Below the pieces are notes generated by a model. The model ran no database searches, was not told where the DNA came from, and saw nothing but the letters and a program-made list of their open reading frames with translations. Made by a program: the position numbers and the translations under genes. Below are positions 43,818-52,965 of a DNA stretch of 58,571 nt, one piece after another. Each line of letters opens with the position of its first letter. Within the stretch, counting starts at the first letter, position 1. The DNA comes from an uncultured Bacilli bacterium (GTDB taxonomy: Bacteria; Bacillota_I; Bacilli_A; RF39; UBA660): NCBI GenBank assembly GCA_944363715.1, contig CALVUX010000012.1:1-58571 (forward strand), written 5' to 3'.

Positions 43818-46560
43818 AATAGCATTTTTAGTAGTTGCGATAGGTATTTCATCTTTTTTAGGTACTTTAGCAAGTACTATGGGTGTTGATGCTGCTAATA
43901 ATCAATGTTCTTCAGGATATACTGGTAGCACTTATATGGACAATATTAGCTATAATGTTTCTGGTAATGTTGTAACTTATACTGGTGCGAAAGGATTATT
44001 ATATTCAACAAGTTTTGATTCTACTCAAAGACCAGCTGATGAGAATGGAAACTTTTCTTTTACTATTCCAGCGGATCAGATGGATAGTAGAATAATTGTT
44101 TATTTCTATTTAACAGAGTCTGATGGAGTATGTGATGCAGGTAAAGAAATAGGAAATAATACTTTTTATACTAATACTTCAGGACGAAATCAATTATATG
44201 ATGATGCATTATGTGTAAATTATCGTAATAAATGGTCTGATAATAAAACCATGAGAGAGGCAGTGCCTTATTGTTTTACAGAAGAGGTATCTGTTCAATA
44301 CTCTTATGATGAAGTTCGTAGTTGGATTGAGGATGCAGAGAGTCTTTATGAAGCTCAAAGTGGTAGTGATAATATAGTTCAAGATCCTAGTTATACTAAT
44401 GTCGATGATGTTACTAAAACTGATAAGTTAGTTTGTGATGCATTTAGTACTAATAACTATGAAACTATGCATAAATATAGTCATAAAGAAACAGAAACTG
44501 TAGATAACTGTACTACTACATGTAAAGAGGAAATTGAGGTTAACTTCAGTGATCCAGTGGCTACTCAAGCTGGCATGTGTTTTCAATATTTAATTGAAAT
44601 TAAATCTAAAGTTGTGTGTGATAGTTATTATACTGCACCTAGACCTAGCAAACCTGCTGTTTGTGTACCTACTGCTTATTGTGTAACAAGTAATGGTTAT
44701 GAAAGTGAAAAAGGTGGTCCTAGTGAAGATTTTGATGCTTGTGTTCAAGAATGTGATGGTGGAGAATATACTCAATCTTGTATAGATAAGTGTTATACAG
44801 AAGTTTATGAGAATGATAATAGCGATAGTAGTAAGCAAGTTAGTAGACAAAATACTTTTGAGCCTATTCCTTCTGTATTTACTACTGATTATAGTATTAA
44901 TAGTACATCTCAAGCGACTAAACTTGCTAATGGATGTCTAACTCCTTCAAATACTACTGATGCTGAGGCTTTATATAATCAACATCAAAGAGATCCAGGT
45001 GGTAGATATTCTGGTAATAGATGGATTCCTAGTAAGAGTGGATGTTCTAGTAATATTGGACAATTTTACTTTAGAAGTTTAGGAGCTACTAGACAAACTA
45101 TTAATGAAGTTCGTGGTTGGTATGTTGATGCATATGGTCAAAAGAAATATGTTGCTGGTTCTAATGGTTTCCTTATAAGAACTCAGATAAATGGTTATTC
45201 AGATGTGTGCAATGATACATGTAGTTGGATTAACAATTGTGGTTCTAATACAGTATTAACTCAATATCTAGCTGATCAACAATATCAAAAAGAACTTGAA
45301 GAGTGGGAAAAAGCTAAAGAACAATGTGAACAGAAGGCTGCTACTTGTACTAATGAAACTACTGATTATGAGATTGTAGTTGATAATGTTGATAAAGATA
45401 ATGATACTGATGATGATGAAGAGACATTCTCATCTTCTCAAAAATTAAATAGTACTACAGTTACTGGTGAATTTCCAGATATGGTTATCTTAACTGATGG
45501 TAGTTGTGAAGATGGTGAAGATGATCCTTGGAATTATCATAATATAATTACTTTCCCAGGTACATGGATTAATAATAAGACAGGTCAAACAGTTCATTCT
45601 ATGGATCCAGGACATGAAGATTTCTATACTTATGTTGGTAATCAATATTGTACTAAATTAAATTCAGTTCCTATTAATACTGCTTGGTATGACTGGAAAG
45701 TTAATCAAAATGGAGATTCTAGTGATTTAACTGATGAAGAGAAGAATGAAATTGAAGATAATATAGAGATGAATATCAATGGACATATTGATAATTATGG
45801 TTACTTTGGATGGGATTTTGATATAAGTTGTTTCTATGCGGTTGGAGAGCCTGATACTTCTTGTCCACCAAGTGATCCAGATTATCCAAATTGTGATGAT
45901 CCTACAAATGGTGGTGGAGGTAGCACTGATGGTGATCCTGACCCTACTGCACCTGTTGATGATTATACTTTTAGACCTATTTCTTTAGATAATTTATTCC
46001 CTAATTCTGTTACACCTACTAGTGCAGATGATAAGAATACAAATGCTTCTCTTTTAATAAATGAAGTTGAGAGTTTAAGAGGTAATAGTGCTACTAAAGT
46101 TGCAGATGAAACTAGAGAAATTGGATTTAACTGGACTTGTGGAGCGACTAATTTGGAAAATCCTGATTATCCTGTTCAACCTGTTTCACTTATTAATGAA
46201 ATTCAAGAATTAGGTGATAGTATTTATGAGGGTGATGAATACCTAGATTATCATATTGTGCTTACTCCAGAGACTATGAAAAAAGTTAGAGATTACAATG
46301 ATAAATACGATAGTTATACAGAGCCTACTACTGATAGTAGTAGTGAGGTATTAACTGCTGGTAACAATAAAACTTCTGGTATTACAGTTTATCGTAGTTA
46401 CTTACTTCATAAGGTTCTTAATAGTAATGAATTATTAAAGAGTGGTTTGATTGGATGTAATAATGAAGATAATGGTACTTGTCCTAATGTGATTGATACA
46501 TCAACAGCATGTTATAATGAGTATATGGCTCAATCTACTGTTTTGAAAGGGGCTAAATAA
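43795..46560 (+). CDS. Very large cysteine-rich exported protein
   Basis: This 921-residue protein has a signal peptide (MKIAKKYKIAFLVVAIGISS..., cleavage near SMGVDAA) and no later membrane helix. It has about 31 cysteines, mostly after the leader and spread in pairs (NCTTTC, EQCEQKAATC, NCDD). A short coiled coil (about 500-525), a Pro/Asp/Gly-rich linker (about 695-725) and a final 200-residue domain starting FRPISLDNLFPN follow. No known family is recognised in full. It is encoded between a sortase and pilin-like genes, so a tip adhesin or cell-contact subunit is likely. Even cysteine spacing implies extracellular disulfides, in line with the thioredoxin-like lipoprotein nearby. Confidence 0.65.
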   Translation: MKIAKKYKIAFLVVAIGISSFLGTLASTMGVDAANNQCSSGYTGSTYMDNISYNVSGNVVTYTGAKGLLYSTSFDSTQRPADENGNFSFTIPADQMDSRIIVYFYLTESDGVCDAGKEIGNNTFYTNTSGRNQLYDDALCVNYRNKWSDNKTMREAVPYCFTEEVSVQYSYDEVRSWIEDAESLYEAQSGSDNIVQDPSYTNVDDVTKTDKLVCDAFSTNNYETMHKYSHKETETVDNCTTTCKEEIEVNFSDPVATQAGMCFQYLIEIKSKVVCDSYYTAPRPSKPAVCVPTAYCVTSNGYESEKGGPSEDFDACVQECDGGEYTQSCIDKCYTEVYENDNSDSSKQVSRQNTFEPIPSVFTTDYSINSTSQATKLANGCLTPSNTTDAEALYNQHQRDPGGRYSGNRWIPSKSGCSSNIGQFYFRSLGATRQTINEVRGWYVDAYGQKKYVAGSNGFLIRTQINGYSDVCNDTCSWINNCGSNTVLTQYLADQQYQKELEEWEKAKEQCEQKAATCTNETTDYEIVVDNVDKDNDTDDDEETFSSSQKLNSTTVTGEFPDMVILTDGSCEDGEDDPWNYHNIITFPGTWINNKTGQTVHSMDPGHEDFYTYVGNQYCTKLNSVPINTAWYDWKVNQNGDSSDLTDEEKNEIEDNIEMNINGHIDNYGYFGWDFDISCFYAVGEPDTSCPPSDPDYPNCDDPTNGGGGSTDGDPDPTAPVDDYTFRPISLDNLFPNSVTPTSADDKNTNASLLINEVESLRGNSATKVADETREIGFNWTCGATNLENPDYPVQPVSLINEIQELGDSIYEGDEYLDYHIVLTPETMKKVRDYNDKYDSYTEPTTDSSSEVLTAGNNKTSGITVYRSYLLHKVLNSNELLKSGLIGCNNEDNGTCPNVIDTSTACYNEYMAQSTVLKGAK

Positions 46561-46562
46561 TT

Positions 46563-47024
46563 ATGAGTAAAGCTATGTTAGTTGTTGGTATAATACTTTT
46601 GGCAATTATTACTTTTGGAGTTGTTAATATTGTGCAAAATTATCAAACCGGTAATGAACTTGATTATTATTTATTAAGAGAAACAACCGAAGCGGCAATG
46701 ACTGATGCAGTTGACGTTGGTTATTACCGCTTAAGCGGTTTGCTTAGAATAGATAAAGAAAAATTCGTTGAGAGTTTTGTTAGACGTTTTTCTGAGAATG
46801 TTTCTAATAGTCGTACTTATGATATAGGTTTTTATGATATTAATGAAACACCACCTAAAGTTAGTGTTATGGTTCAATCAGAGACTGCTGCTAGTGTTAA
46901 TGGAGAATCATTAAGTTTATCTAATAAAGTTGATGTTATTTTAGAATCTAATTATTTTGAAAATAAATATGTTTCTGATATGATAAGAGCAGGTAAGTTA
47001 GATTATAGTGATGTTGACAAGTAA
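46563..47024 (+). CDS. Pilin-like or TadE-like minor subunit
   Basis: This 153-residue protein has an N-terminal hydrophobic helix (about 4-24) without a cleavable signal, then an extracellular alpha/beta part. It begins MSKAMLVVGIILLAIITFGVV and continues LLRETTEAAMTDAVDVGYYR, the helix extension typical of pseudopilins and TadE proteins. The layout is the same as the protein at 51046-51501. It starts two nt after the large cysteine-rich protein. Confidence 0.6.
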   Translation: MSKAMLVVGIILLAIITFGVVNIVQNYQTGNELDYYLLRETTEAAMTDAVDVGYYRLSGLLRIDKEKFVESFVRRFSENVSNSRTYDIGFYDINETPPKVSVMVQSETAASVNGESLSLSNKVDVILESNYFENKYVSDMIRAGKLDYSDVDK

Positions 47025-47043
47025 AAGAATAAGGAGGATGTAG

Positions 47044-47868
47044 ATGAATAATTTAATTGTAGGAGTTAAGAAATTTTTTACAAATAAAAATACAGTTACT
47101 GTTGTTGGAGTTATTCTTGCTATTGTTGTACTTTATATAGGTTATAACATGCGTATTAATCAAGCGATTACACCTGTTACAGTACCTTATGCACTTGAAG
47201 AGATTAATCCTAGTACACAGATAACTGAGGATATGGTTGGTACTAAAGAAATTCCTAGTGCTATGGCAGATGATACTATTATTACTAATAGTGCTGATGT
47301 TATTGATATGTATGCTAATGGAGATAGTGTTATTCCTGAAGGAAGTCTATTTTATAAAAGAAGTGTTGTAACACGTGATCAATTACCTGATAGTATTATT
47401 TTAGATTATCCTAAAGGATATGTTCTATATAATCTATCTGTAGATATGGCAAGTACTTATAGTAACTCTATTTATCCAGATAATTATATTGATATTTACT
47501 TAAAAGTACAAAATGCTGAAAGTAATGAAAGTGGTACTGTTTCTGAAGATAGAATAATGGTAGGTAAATTATTATCTAATGTTAAAGTTTTGGCAGTATT
47601 TGATAGTTCTGGTAATAATGTTTTTGCAAATTTAGATGAGAAAACAGTTCCTTCACAAATTATATTTGCTGTACCTGAAGAATACCATATACTTCTTCGT
47701 AAAGCAGAATATTTAAGAGCTTATGAATCTGAGATTATTCCTGTTCCAACAGCTGAATCTTTAGAAGATGAGCCAGGTGATGTTACTTTATCAAGTGAAG
47801 ATTTGAAAAACTTTATTAATAATGTTACTGCTATGACTGAAGAAGATTTATCTTATACACAACAATAG
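47044..47868 (+). CDS. CpaB/RcpC-like Flp pilus assembly protein (SAF domain)
   Basis: This 274-residue protein has one N-terminal helix (about 18-36) and then a SAF domain (about 48-115): VPYALEEINPSTQITEDMVGTKEIP and GSLFYKRSVVTRDQLP. An RcpC-like region (VDMASTYSNSIYPDNYIDIYLKV...) follows. CpaB/RcpC proteins are periplasmic or cell-wall components of Tad pilus assembly and precede the ATPase gene in tad operons, as here. AAGGAGG provides a strong start. Confidence 0.8.
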   Translation: MNNLIVGVKKFFTNKNTVTVVGVILAIVVLYIGYNMRINQAITPVTVPYALEEINPSTQITEDMVGTKEIPSAMADDTIITNSADVIDMYANGDSVIPEGSLFYKRSVVTRDQLPDSIILDYPKGYVLYNLSVDMASTYSNSIYPDNYIDIYLKVQNAESNESGTVSEDRIMVGKLLSNVKVLAVFDSSGNNVFANLDEKTVPSQIIFAVPEEYHILLRKAEYLRAYESEIIPVPTAESLEDEPGDVTLSSEDLKNFINNVTAMTEEDLSYTQQ

Positions 47869-47883
47869 AAAGGGGATAATTTT

Positions 47884-49101
47884 ATGAACGATTCCATATT
47901 TGATAAATTGGATTTTGGACTTTTTAAACCTTTAATAGATAATGATGATATAACAGATATTTCTTATTGTAATCATGGACAAATTTGGATTCGTTCTTTA
48001 ACAGAGGGATCTAAAAGAGTAGAGATTGAGGGGCTAAATGATGCTTTTGTAGAAAAATTAGCCTTTCAATGTTCTAATGTAATGGGGACAACATTCAATA
48101 ATGCTAAACCATTTTTGGATGCTGAGTCTACTGAGTTACGTCTTAACTTTGTACATGAGTCTATTGCTACTAATGGAATTGCTGTTGTTATTCGTAAAAC
48201 TCCTGCTAAGATTAGACTTAATCGTGAAAAGTTACTTAGTGAGGATTATTTTACTGCTAATATTCATGATATCTTAATGAAATGTGTTGAAGGTCATTGT
48301 AATATTATGGTAAGTGGGGAGACTGGTTCAGGTAAAACTGAGTTTGTTAAATACTTAGCAAGTCATACTAAAGAAAATGAAAAAATTATTACAATAGAGG
48401 ATACTTTGGAATTACATTTAGATAAGATATTTCCTCATCGTGATATAGTTGCTATGAAAACTAATAATGTGGCTAGTTATTCTGAAGTTTTAGTTACTTG
48501 TATGCGTCAGAACCCTAAATGGATTTTACTTTCTGAGGTTCGTAGTGCTGAAGCGGTTACAGCGGTACGTAATTCAATAAGTTCAGGACATAATATTTTA
48601 TCAACTATCCATGCTGATAAAGCTAGTGCTATTCCATATCGTATGTATTCACTTCTTGAAAGTGATATTGATGTAGATCAATTTCTTAATACGATATATC
48701 GTTATATTCAATTAGGTGTTCATATTAAAGCATATTATAGTAAAGAATATGGTAAATTCCATCGTGAGGTTGATGAAGTAGTAGAGTTTTATGTTGATGA
48801 AGATAATAAACCACAAACTCATGTTCTTTATCAGAAAACATTTGGTAAAGCACCTGTTCAGAATATGCCTAGTGAACATTTAAAAGAATATCTTGAAAAT
48901 CAGAATATATTTATTGATAATTTATTTACTAAAGGGGATTCAATGAATAATATTAATAATGAAGTTAGTTCAGTTATAAATTCTAATGAACAACCACAAA
49001 TTGGTGTAGTGGAATCTCCTAATTTTGCTAGTACTCAACAGAGTGTTAGTAATTCAGTTAGTTCACTACCTAAAGATTCATTTCCTACTGAGATAGTTTA
49101 G
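47884..49101 (+). CDS. CpaF/TadA-type secretion ATPase (VirB11-like)
   Basis: This 405-residue hexameric ATPase of the type II/IV secretion superfamily has Walker A SGETGSGKTEF, the Asp box TIEDTLELHL, Walker B LLSEVRSAEAV and the His box SGHNILSTIHADKA, all intact. The N-terminal domain is like CpaF. The C-terminal about 70 residues are Ser/Asn/Gln-rich and probably unstructured. It would drive pilus assembly together with the TadB/TadC pair encoded next. In a Gram-positive type IV context it could also serve as the otherwise missing VirB11. Confidence 0.93.
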   Translation: MNDSIFDKLDFGLFKPLIDNDDITDISYCNHGQIWIRSLTEGSKRVEIEGLNDAFVEKLAFQCSNVMGTTFNNAKPFLDAESTELRLNFVHESIATNGIAVVIRKTPAKIRLNREKLLSEDYFTANIHDILMKCVEGHCNIMVSGETGSGKTEFVKYLASHTKENEKIITIEDTLELHLDKIFPHRDIVAMKTNNVASYSEVLVTCMRQNPKWILLSEVRSAEAVTAVRNSISSGHNILSTIHADKASAIPYRMYSLLESDIDVDQFLNTIYRYIQLGVHIKAYYSKEYGKFHREVDEVVEFYVDEDNKPQTHVLYQKTFGKAPVQNMPSEHLKEYLENQNIFIDNLFTKGDSMNNINNEVSSVINSNEQPQIGVVESPNFASTQQSVSNSVSSLPKDSFPTEIV

Positions 49102-49116
49102 AAGAGGAGGGGTTTT

Positions 49117-50010
49117 ATGGTATTGTTTCTATTATTAATTATTGCTGTTGTCGTAATTTTATATCGTAATTATAAGGGACAAAATGTTTCTAAATTTATT
49201 ACAGAACAGGCTCAAGCAATTTATGATAAGTTTGCTCCCTATTCTTATAAAGTAGTTAGAGAAAAAACAAAACAATTGGGACAAGAGTATACAGCAAGAC
49301 AATATCTAATTCAAGTTTTGATAATGGGAGGATTTGCAGGTATTGTTACTTATATGTACTTTTATAATTTAGTTGTATCTGTGATTTATGTTCTTATTGC
49401 TGTAGCATTTATTCCTTATTTATCCTTCTTAAGGTGTAAAAGAGTGTATAGTGAGTTTATTTTTGAACAAATTCAAGTTTATACTACAAATACTATTATG
49501 GAATTTGCTACAACACAGAGCTTTGTTAAATCACTTGAGGGTGTTAGAGATTCTGGTATACTTGAAGATCCTGTATTAAGTGATGTTAATCATATGATTG
49601 ATATGGCTTATGAAGAAGGCTCTATTGATGGGGCTTTAAGCTTTATGAGTGATAAATATCCATATTATATAGTTAAAAATATGCATCAATTATTTTTACA
49701 AATAACTAAAGAAGGTGCTAAGGATACTGGAGAAAGTTTGGAAAATATGCAACTTGATATCGATACTCTTGTTGAGAGTGTTTATCGTGATAGAATGGAT
49801 AGGGCTACTTTTCATAAGAAGTTTTTACAATATGGTATTATGTTATTTCTTTTAGTTATGTTAATTCAATATATGCTTGGTAGTGAAAGTTATATTGAGT
49901 TAATTAAAAATATATGGGTTCAACTTGTTCTTCACTTTATTATAATCTTTAATAGTTATTTCCTATTAAAAGGAGAAAAATATTATAATGAGAATGTGGG
50001 GGTTGAGTAA
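49117..50010 (+). CDS. TadB-like inner membrane platform protein
   Basis: This 297-residue protein has an N-terminal helix, two helices at about 68-105 and two near the C-terminus (about 245-290). The cytoplasmic type II secretion F-like region between them includes EFATTQSFVKSLEGVRDSGIL. TadB pairs with TadC and contacts the ATPase to extrude pilin. It is 15 nt after the ATPase gene and three nt before the TadC-like gene. Confidence 0.8.
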   Translation: MVLFLLLIIAVVVILYRNYKGQNVSKFITEQAQAIYDKFAPYSYKVVREKTKQLGQEYTARQYLIQVLIMGGFAGIVTYMYFYNLVVSVIYVLIAVAFIPYLSFLRCKRVYSEFIFEQIQVYTTNTIMEFATTQSFVKSLEGVRDSGILEDPVLSDVNHMIDMAYEEGSIDGALSFMSDKYPYYIVKNMHQLFLQITKEGAKDTGESLENMQLDIDTLVESVYRDRMDRATFHKKFLQYGIMLFLLVMLIQYMLGSESYIELIKNIWVQLVLHFIIIFNSYFLLKGEKYYNENVGVE

Positions 50011-50012
50011 TT

Positions 50013-50792
50013 ATGGAAATAGTGTTTGTTGCAATTATTATTTTATTTATTTTAATCTATAATAGTACTATTGATAAAGATAAATTTATTAATGATAATA
50101 AAAAGTATTTTGAAATATTAAGAGAAGATGATTATAACTTCCTTGTTTATGCTAGATATGGAGATACAGCTGATCCTAATGTTTTGTTTCAGAAAAGAAT
50201 TACTTATGCAATTGGTGTTTTCTTTATATTTATGTTTCTATTTATAGATGATGTTAGTCTAATAAATATTATTCTTGCTTGTTTAGTGGCAGTACTTATA
50301 TTTAAAATGCCTTATATGCAATTAAAAAAATATTATAAAGCTCATTTGCATCAAATTGATATAATGTTGCCATACTATTTAAAGAGTTTAGAAATATTAA
50401 TTCAACATTATACTGTTCCTGTAGCGATAGGTAAAAGTATTAATGATGCTCCTGATATTTTTAAACCTGGACTTAGAGAATTAATTGAGAAGATTAATTC
50501 TGGAGATTCTAGTATTACTCCATATATGGATTTCGCTAACACATATCCAGTTAGAGACTCTATGAGAATGATGAGACTTCTTTATCGTTTAGGTCTTGGT
50601 GGTCAAGAGAAGAAACAAGAGAGGCTTTTAATGTTTTCAAGGACAGTGTCTAATTTACAGGCAAAAGCTCGTGAGACTAAATATAAAGAAAGACTTGATC
50701 ATATGGGAAATCAAACTATGATAATGCTTGTTGTTACTGGTGTTAGTGTTATGATAGTAATATTAGGTTCTATGATGACAATGATAGGATAA
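50013..50792 (+). CDS. TadC-like inner membrane platform protein
   Basis: This 259-residue protein has an N-terminal helix, two helices at about 66-100 and one at the C-terminus (MIMLVVTGVSVMIVILGSMM). The F-domain helices include LPYYLKSLEILIQHYTVPVAIGKS. It is the second platform subunit of the Tad system, and order and spacing (ATPase-TadB-TadC) are canonical. Confidence 0.8.
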   Translation: MEIVFVAIIILFILIYNSTIDKDKFINDNKKYFEILREDDYNFLVYARYGDTADPNVLFQKRITYAIGVFFIFMFLFIDDVSLINIILACLVAVLIFKMPYMQLKKYYKAHLHQIDIMLPYYLKSLEILIQHYTVPVAIGKSINDAPDIFKPGLRELIEKINSGDSSITPYMDFANTYPVRDSMRMMRLLYRLGLGGQEKKQERLLMFSRTVSNLQAKARETKYKERLDHMGNQTMIMLVVTGVSVMIVILGSMMTMIG

Positions 50793-50800
50793 AAAATAGG

Positions 50801-50828
50801 TTACAAAATAGTAATTATTTGATATAAT
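50801..50828 (+). promoter_or_regulatory. Promoter for the pilin-like genes
   Basis: GTTACA (50801-50806), 16 nt, then TATAAT (50823-50828), 35 nt before the small pilin-like gene. It would let the main pilin be made in excess of the assembly proteins. Confidence 0.6.
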
Positions 50829-50862
50829 TAATTTTGTAAGATATGAAAGGAGAGATGTTTGT

Positions 50863-51024
50863 ATGAAGGAAGCGACAGGAGAGTTAAATATGACTGTTAT
50901 AACAATAATAATGGTTGGTGCTATTCTTATATTCTTTTGGGCTTTTTGGGATGATATCCAAGCTGCTATTGAGGATCAATGGGAAACTTCAACTCAAATA
51001 GAAGATAATCATGGTGTTAATTAA
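50863..51024 (+). CDS. Small Flp-type pilin-like protein
   Basis: This 53-residue protein (MKEATGELNMTVITIIMVGAILIFFWAFWDD...) has a short polar start containing GE, an uninterrupted hydrophobic helix and an acidic tail. This resembles a Flp/Tad major pilin, in which cleavage occurs after Gly before Glu-x5-like residues. A prepilin peptidase is not visible in the window. It has its own promoter and the ribosome site AAAGGAGAG, as expected for an abundant subunit. Confidence 0.65.
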   Translation: MKEATGELNMTVITIIMVGAILIFFWAFWDDIQAAIEDQWETSTQIEDNHGVN

Positions 51025-51045
51025 TTAGTAAGGATGTGATTAATA

Positions 51046-51501
51046 ATGAGAGATGCGATAGGACAAGTTTTTACATTACAAATAATTTTGGCTTTTGTAT
51101 TATTAATTAATGGGTATATGGCTTATTCTGTTAATTATACTAGAGCATTTCGAGTTAAGAATCAAATAGTTAATATTTTAGAACAATATGAAGGTCCTTA
51201 TAATGATGAAGGTATTGATAAAATTAATGAGTATATAGATAGAATGGCTTATGATGTTAATAATCAACAGATGCTTAATTTTCAAAATGAAAATGCTGAT
51301 TATAATCCTGAATGCCCAGGATATAATGGTTGGTGTTATATTGAACATAATGTAAGTGTTAATGATGCTGATGGAGAAAGAAATGGTAAGTATTATTCAA
51401 TTGTTACTTTTGTTAATATAGATATTCCTGTGATTAATAATATATTAGGACTTGGGAATTTCTTACAAGTAGTTGGTGAGACTAGAACGATTTATGAATA
51501 A
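51046..51501 (+). CDS. TadE-like minor pilin
   Basis: This 151-residue protein starts MRDAIGQVFTLQIILAFVLLINGYMA, a pseudopilin-type helix, followed by an extracellular part with two cysteines (CPGYNGWC) that may form a disulfide. It has the same overall build as the protein at 46563-47024. It probably forms a minor or priming subunit with the small pilin encoded 21 nt upstream. Confidence 0.6.
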   Translation: MRDAIGQVFTLQIILAFVLLINGYMAYSVNYTRAFRVKNQIVNILEQYEGPYNDEGIDKINEYIDRMAYDVNNQQMLNFQNENADYNPECPGYNGWCYIEHNVSVNDADGERNGKYYSIVTFVNIDIPVINNILGLGNFLQVVGETRTIYE

Positions 51502-51515
51502 GGGGAAGTGATGAA

Positions 51516-52496
51516 ATGAACGTTATAATTGCTAATGAAGCGAAAGCGATGCTTTCTACATTAGATATAGATGTTATTAAAAGTGTAGATGGTGTTCATA
51601 CTGCTGATGAAATAGTTGAGATGTTCAAAAACTTCTTTTATGCAAGAATGATTTTAGATATTACTGCTATTAAAGATTATGAAGATATTACTAATATACA
51701 GAAGATATCTATTGGTCTTGATGCAGATAAAATCATTCTTGTGCTTCCTAATAATGAGGCATCAACTTCTAGTAGCTATTTATCTAAGATAATATCTATG
51801 GGTATTTATAACTTTACTACGACTATTGATGGTGTTAAATACTTTTTAGAACATCCTAATACTTATAAAGATGTTGCTCATATACAACAATTAAATGATT
51901 TATCTAGTACTATTAGTGAAAAAGTAGTGGCTGGTTCTAGAATAATAGGAATTAAGAATGTTACTGATCATGCTGGTAGTACTACTTTGATTTATATGTT
52001 AAAGAAAGAATTAGAACAGACTTATGGTATGAGTGTTGTTGCTATTGAAGTTAATAAACATGATTTTCTTTACTTTAATAGTCATAATATGATTTCTGTT
52101 GATGATGAACATTTAATGACTGAGATTGTTAAGCATAAAGATGTAGCGATAATATTAATAGATTTAAATGATTCTAGTAATGAGGGTGCTTGTAATGATA
52201 TTTTGTATTTAATAGAGCCCTCTAGTATTAGATTAAATAAGTTAATGAAAAGAGATAGACGTATATTTGAGGAGTTAAAGGGAAGAAAAATAGTCCTTAA
52301 TATGAGTTTACTTTCTAATAGTGATATTATGGATTTTGAATATGAAGGTAAGACTAAAGTCTTTTATAATATACCTCCTCTTAATGATAGAGTTAAAAAT
52401 CCTGTTCTTAGTGATTTTTTAACTAAAATTGGACTTATTAATAAGACAAGAGAAGAGAAAGATGGAGGGAAAATATTTGGGTTATTTAAAAGATAA
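51516..52496 (+). CDS. TadZ/CpaE-like ATPase with degenerate P-loop
   Basis: This 326-residue protein has an N-terminal response-regulator-like part (about 1-125) and a ParA/MinD-like part (from about 145). The nucleotide loop reads NVTDHAGSTTLIYML, where CpaE/TadZ usually has GGVGTTT-like sequence with a lysine; the expected Lys is absent. TadZ localises Tad pili at cell poles, and several family members also lack full ATPase motifs. It ends the Tad block; a new promoter follows immediately. Confidence 0.7.
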   Translation: MNVIIANEAKAMLSTLDIDVIKSVDGVHTADEIVEMFKNFFYARMILDITAIKDYEDITNIQKISIGLDADKIILVLPNNEASTSSSYLSKIISMGIYNFTTTIDGVKYFLEHPNTYKDVAHIQQLNDLSSTISEKVVAGSRIIGIKNVTDHAGSTTLIYMLKKELEQTYGMSVVAIEVNKHDFLYFNSHNMISVDDEHLMTEIVKHKDVAIILIDLNDSSNEGACNDILYLIEPSSIRLNKLMKRDRRIFEELKGRKIVLNMSLLSNSDIMDFEYEGKTKVFYNIPPLNDRVKNPVLSDFLTKIGLINKTREEKDGGKIFGLFKR

Positions 52497-52499
52497 TAA

Positions 52500-52528
52500 T
52501 TGACAAATATTAATAATTTGTATATGAT
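52500..52528 (+). promoter_or_regulatory. Promoter of the type IV secretion block
   Basis: TTGACA (52500-52505), 17 nt, then TATGAT (52523-52528). It begins four nt after the TadZ-like stop and leads into the first VirB2-like gene. Confidence 0.8.
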
Positions 52529-52551
52529 TATTGTAGTAAAGGAGAATGTTT

Positions 52552-52920
52552 ATGAATATGATGTTAATGAATATGGTACAAGTTTTAGATGCTGCAGATG
52601 TTAATCCTGATTCAGCGTGTAGAGGTTTTGACTTTGTAATTAGAATTATTAAGAATGGTTTATTTCCTGTTTTACAGATAGGTATTCCAATTATTTTGAT
52701 TGTTTTAGGTACTTTAGATTTAGGTAGGGCAGTTATAAGTAGTGATGATAAGGCTGTTAAAGAAGCACAGTCTAAATTAATTAAGAGATGTATCTATGCA
52801 ATATTAGTATTCTTTATTGTAACACTTCTTAATTTATTATTTACAATGGTTGGTAATATTGCTGGCGATGATGCACCTGGCTTGCAAAATTGGAGTGCCT
52901 GTTGGAATAGTATTGATTAA
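52552..52920 (+). CDS. VirB2-like two-helix pilin protein 1
   Basis: This protein of about 122 residues has a short N-terminal part with Cys in DSACRGFDF, two transmembrane helices (about 38-58 and 80-105) joined by a basic loop (DLGRAVISSDDKAVKEAQSKLIKR), and a tail with WSACW. This matches TrbC/VirB2-like subunits of Gram-positive type IV systems. The two cysteines lie on the same (outer) face and could pair. AAAGGAG selects ATG 52552 over ATG 52546. It is followed by a strong terminator, so it should be the most highly expressed of three paralogues. Confidence 0.7.
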   Translation: MNMMLMNMVQVLDAADVNPDSACRGFDFVIRIIKNGLFPVLQIGIPIILIVLGTLDLGRAVISSDDKAVKEAQSKLIKRCIYAILVFFIVTLLNLLFTMVGNIAGDDAPGLQNWSACWNSID

Positions 52921-52927
52921 TATAAAT

Positions 52928-52948
52928 AGCAATTTAATTGCTTTTTTT
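52928..52948 (+). terminator. Terminator after VirB2-like gene 1
   Basis: AGCAA/TTGCT (52928-52932 with 52938-52942) around TTTAA is followed by seven T. It is short but has a strong T-run, so read-through is likely. Confidence 0.75.
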
Positions 52949-52965
52949 CTTTAAGGAATGATGAT

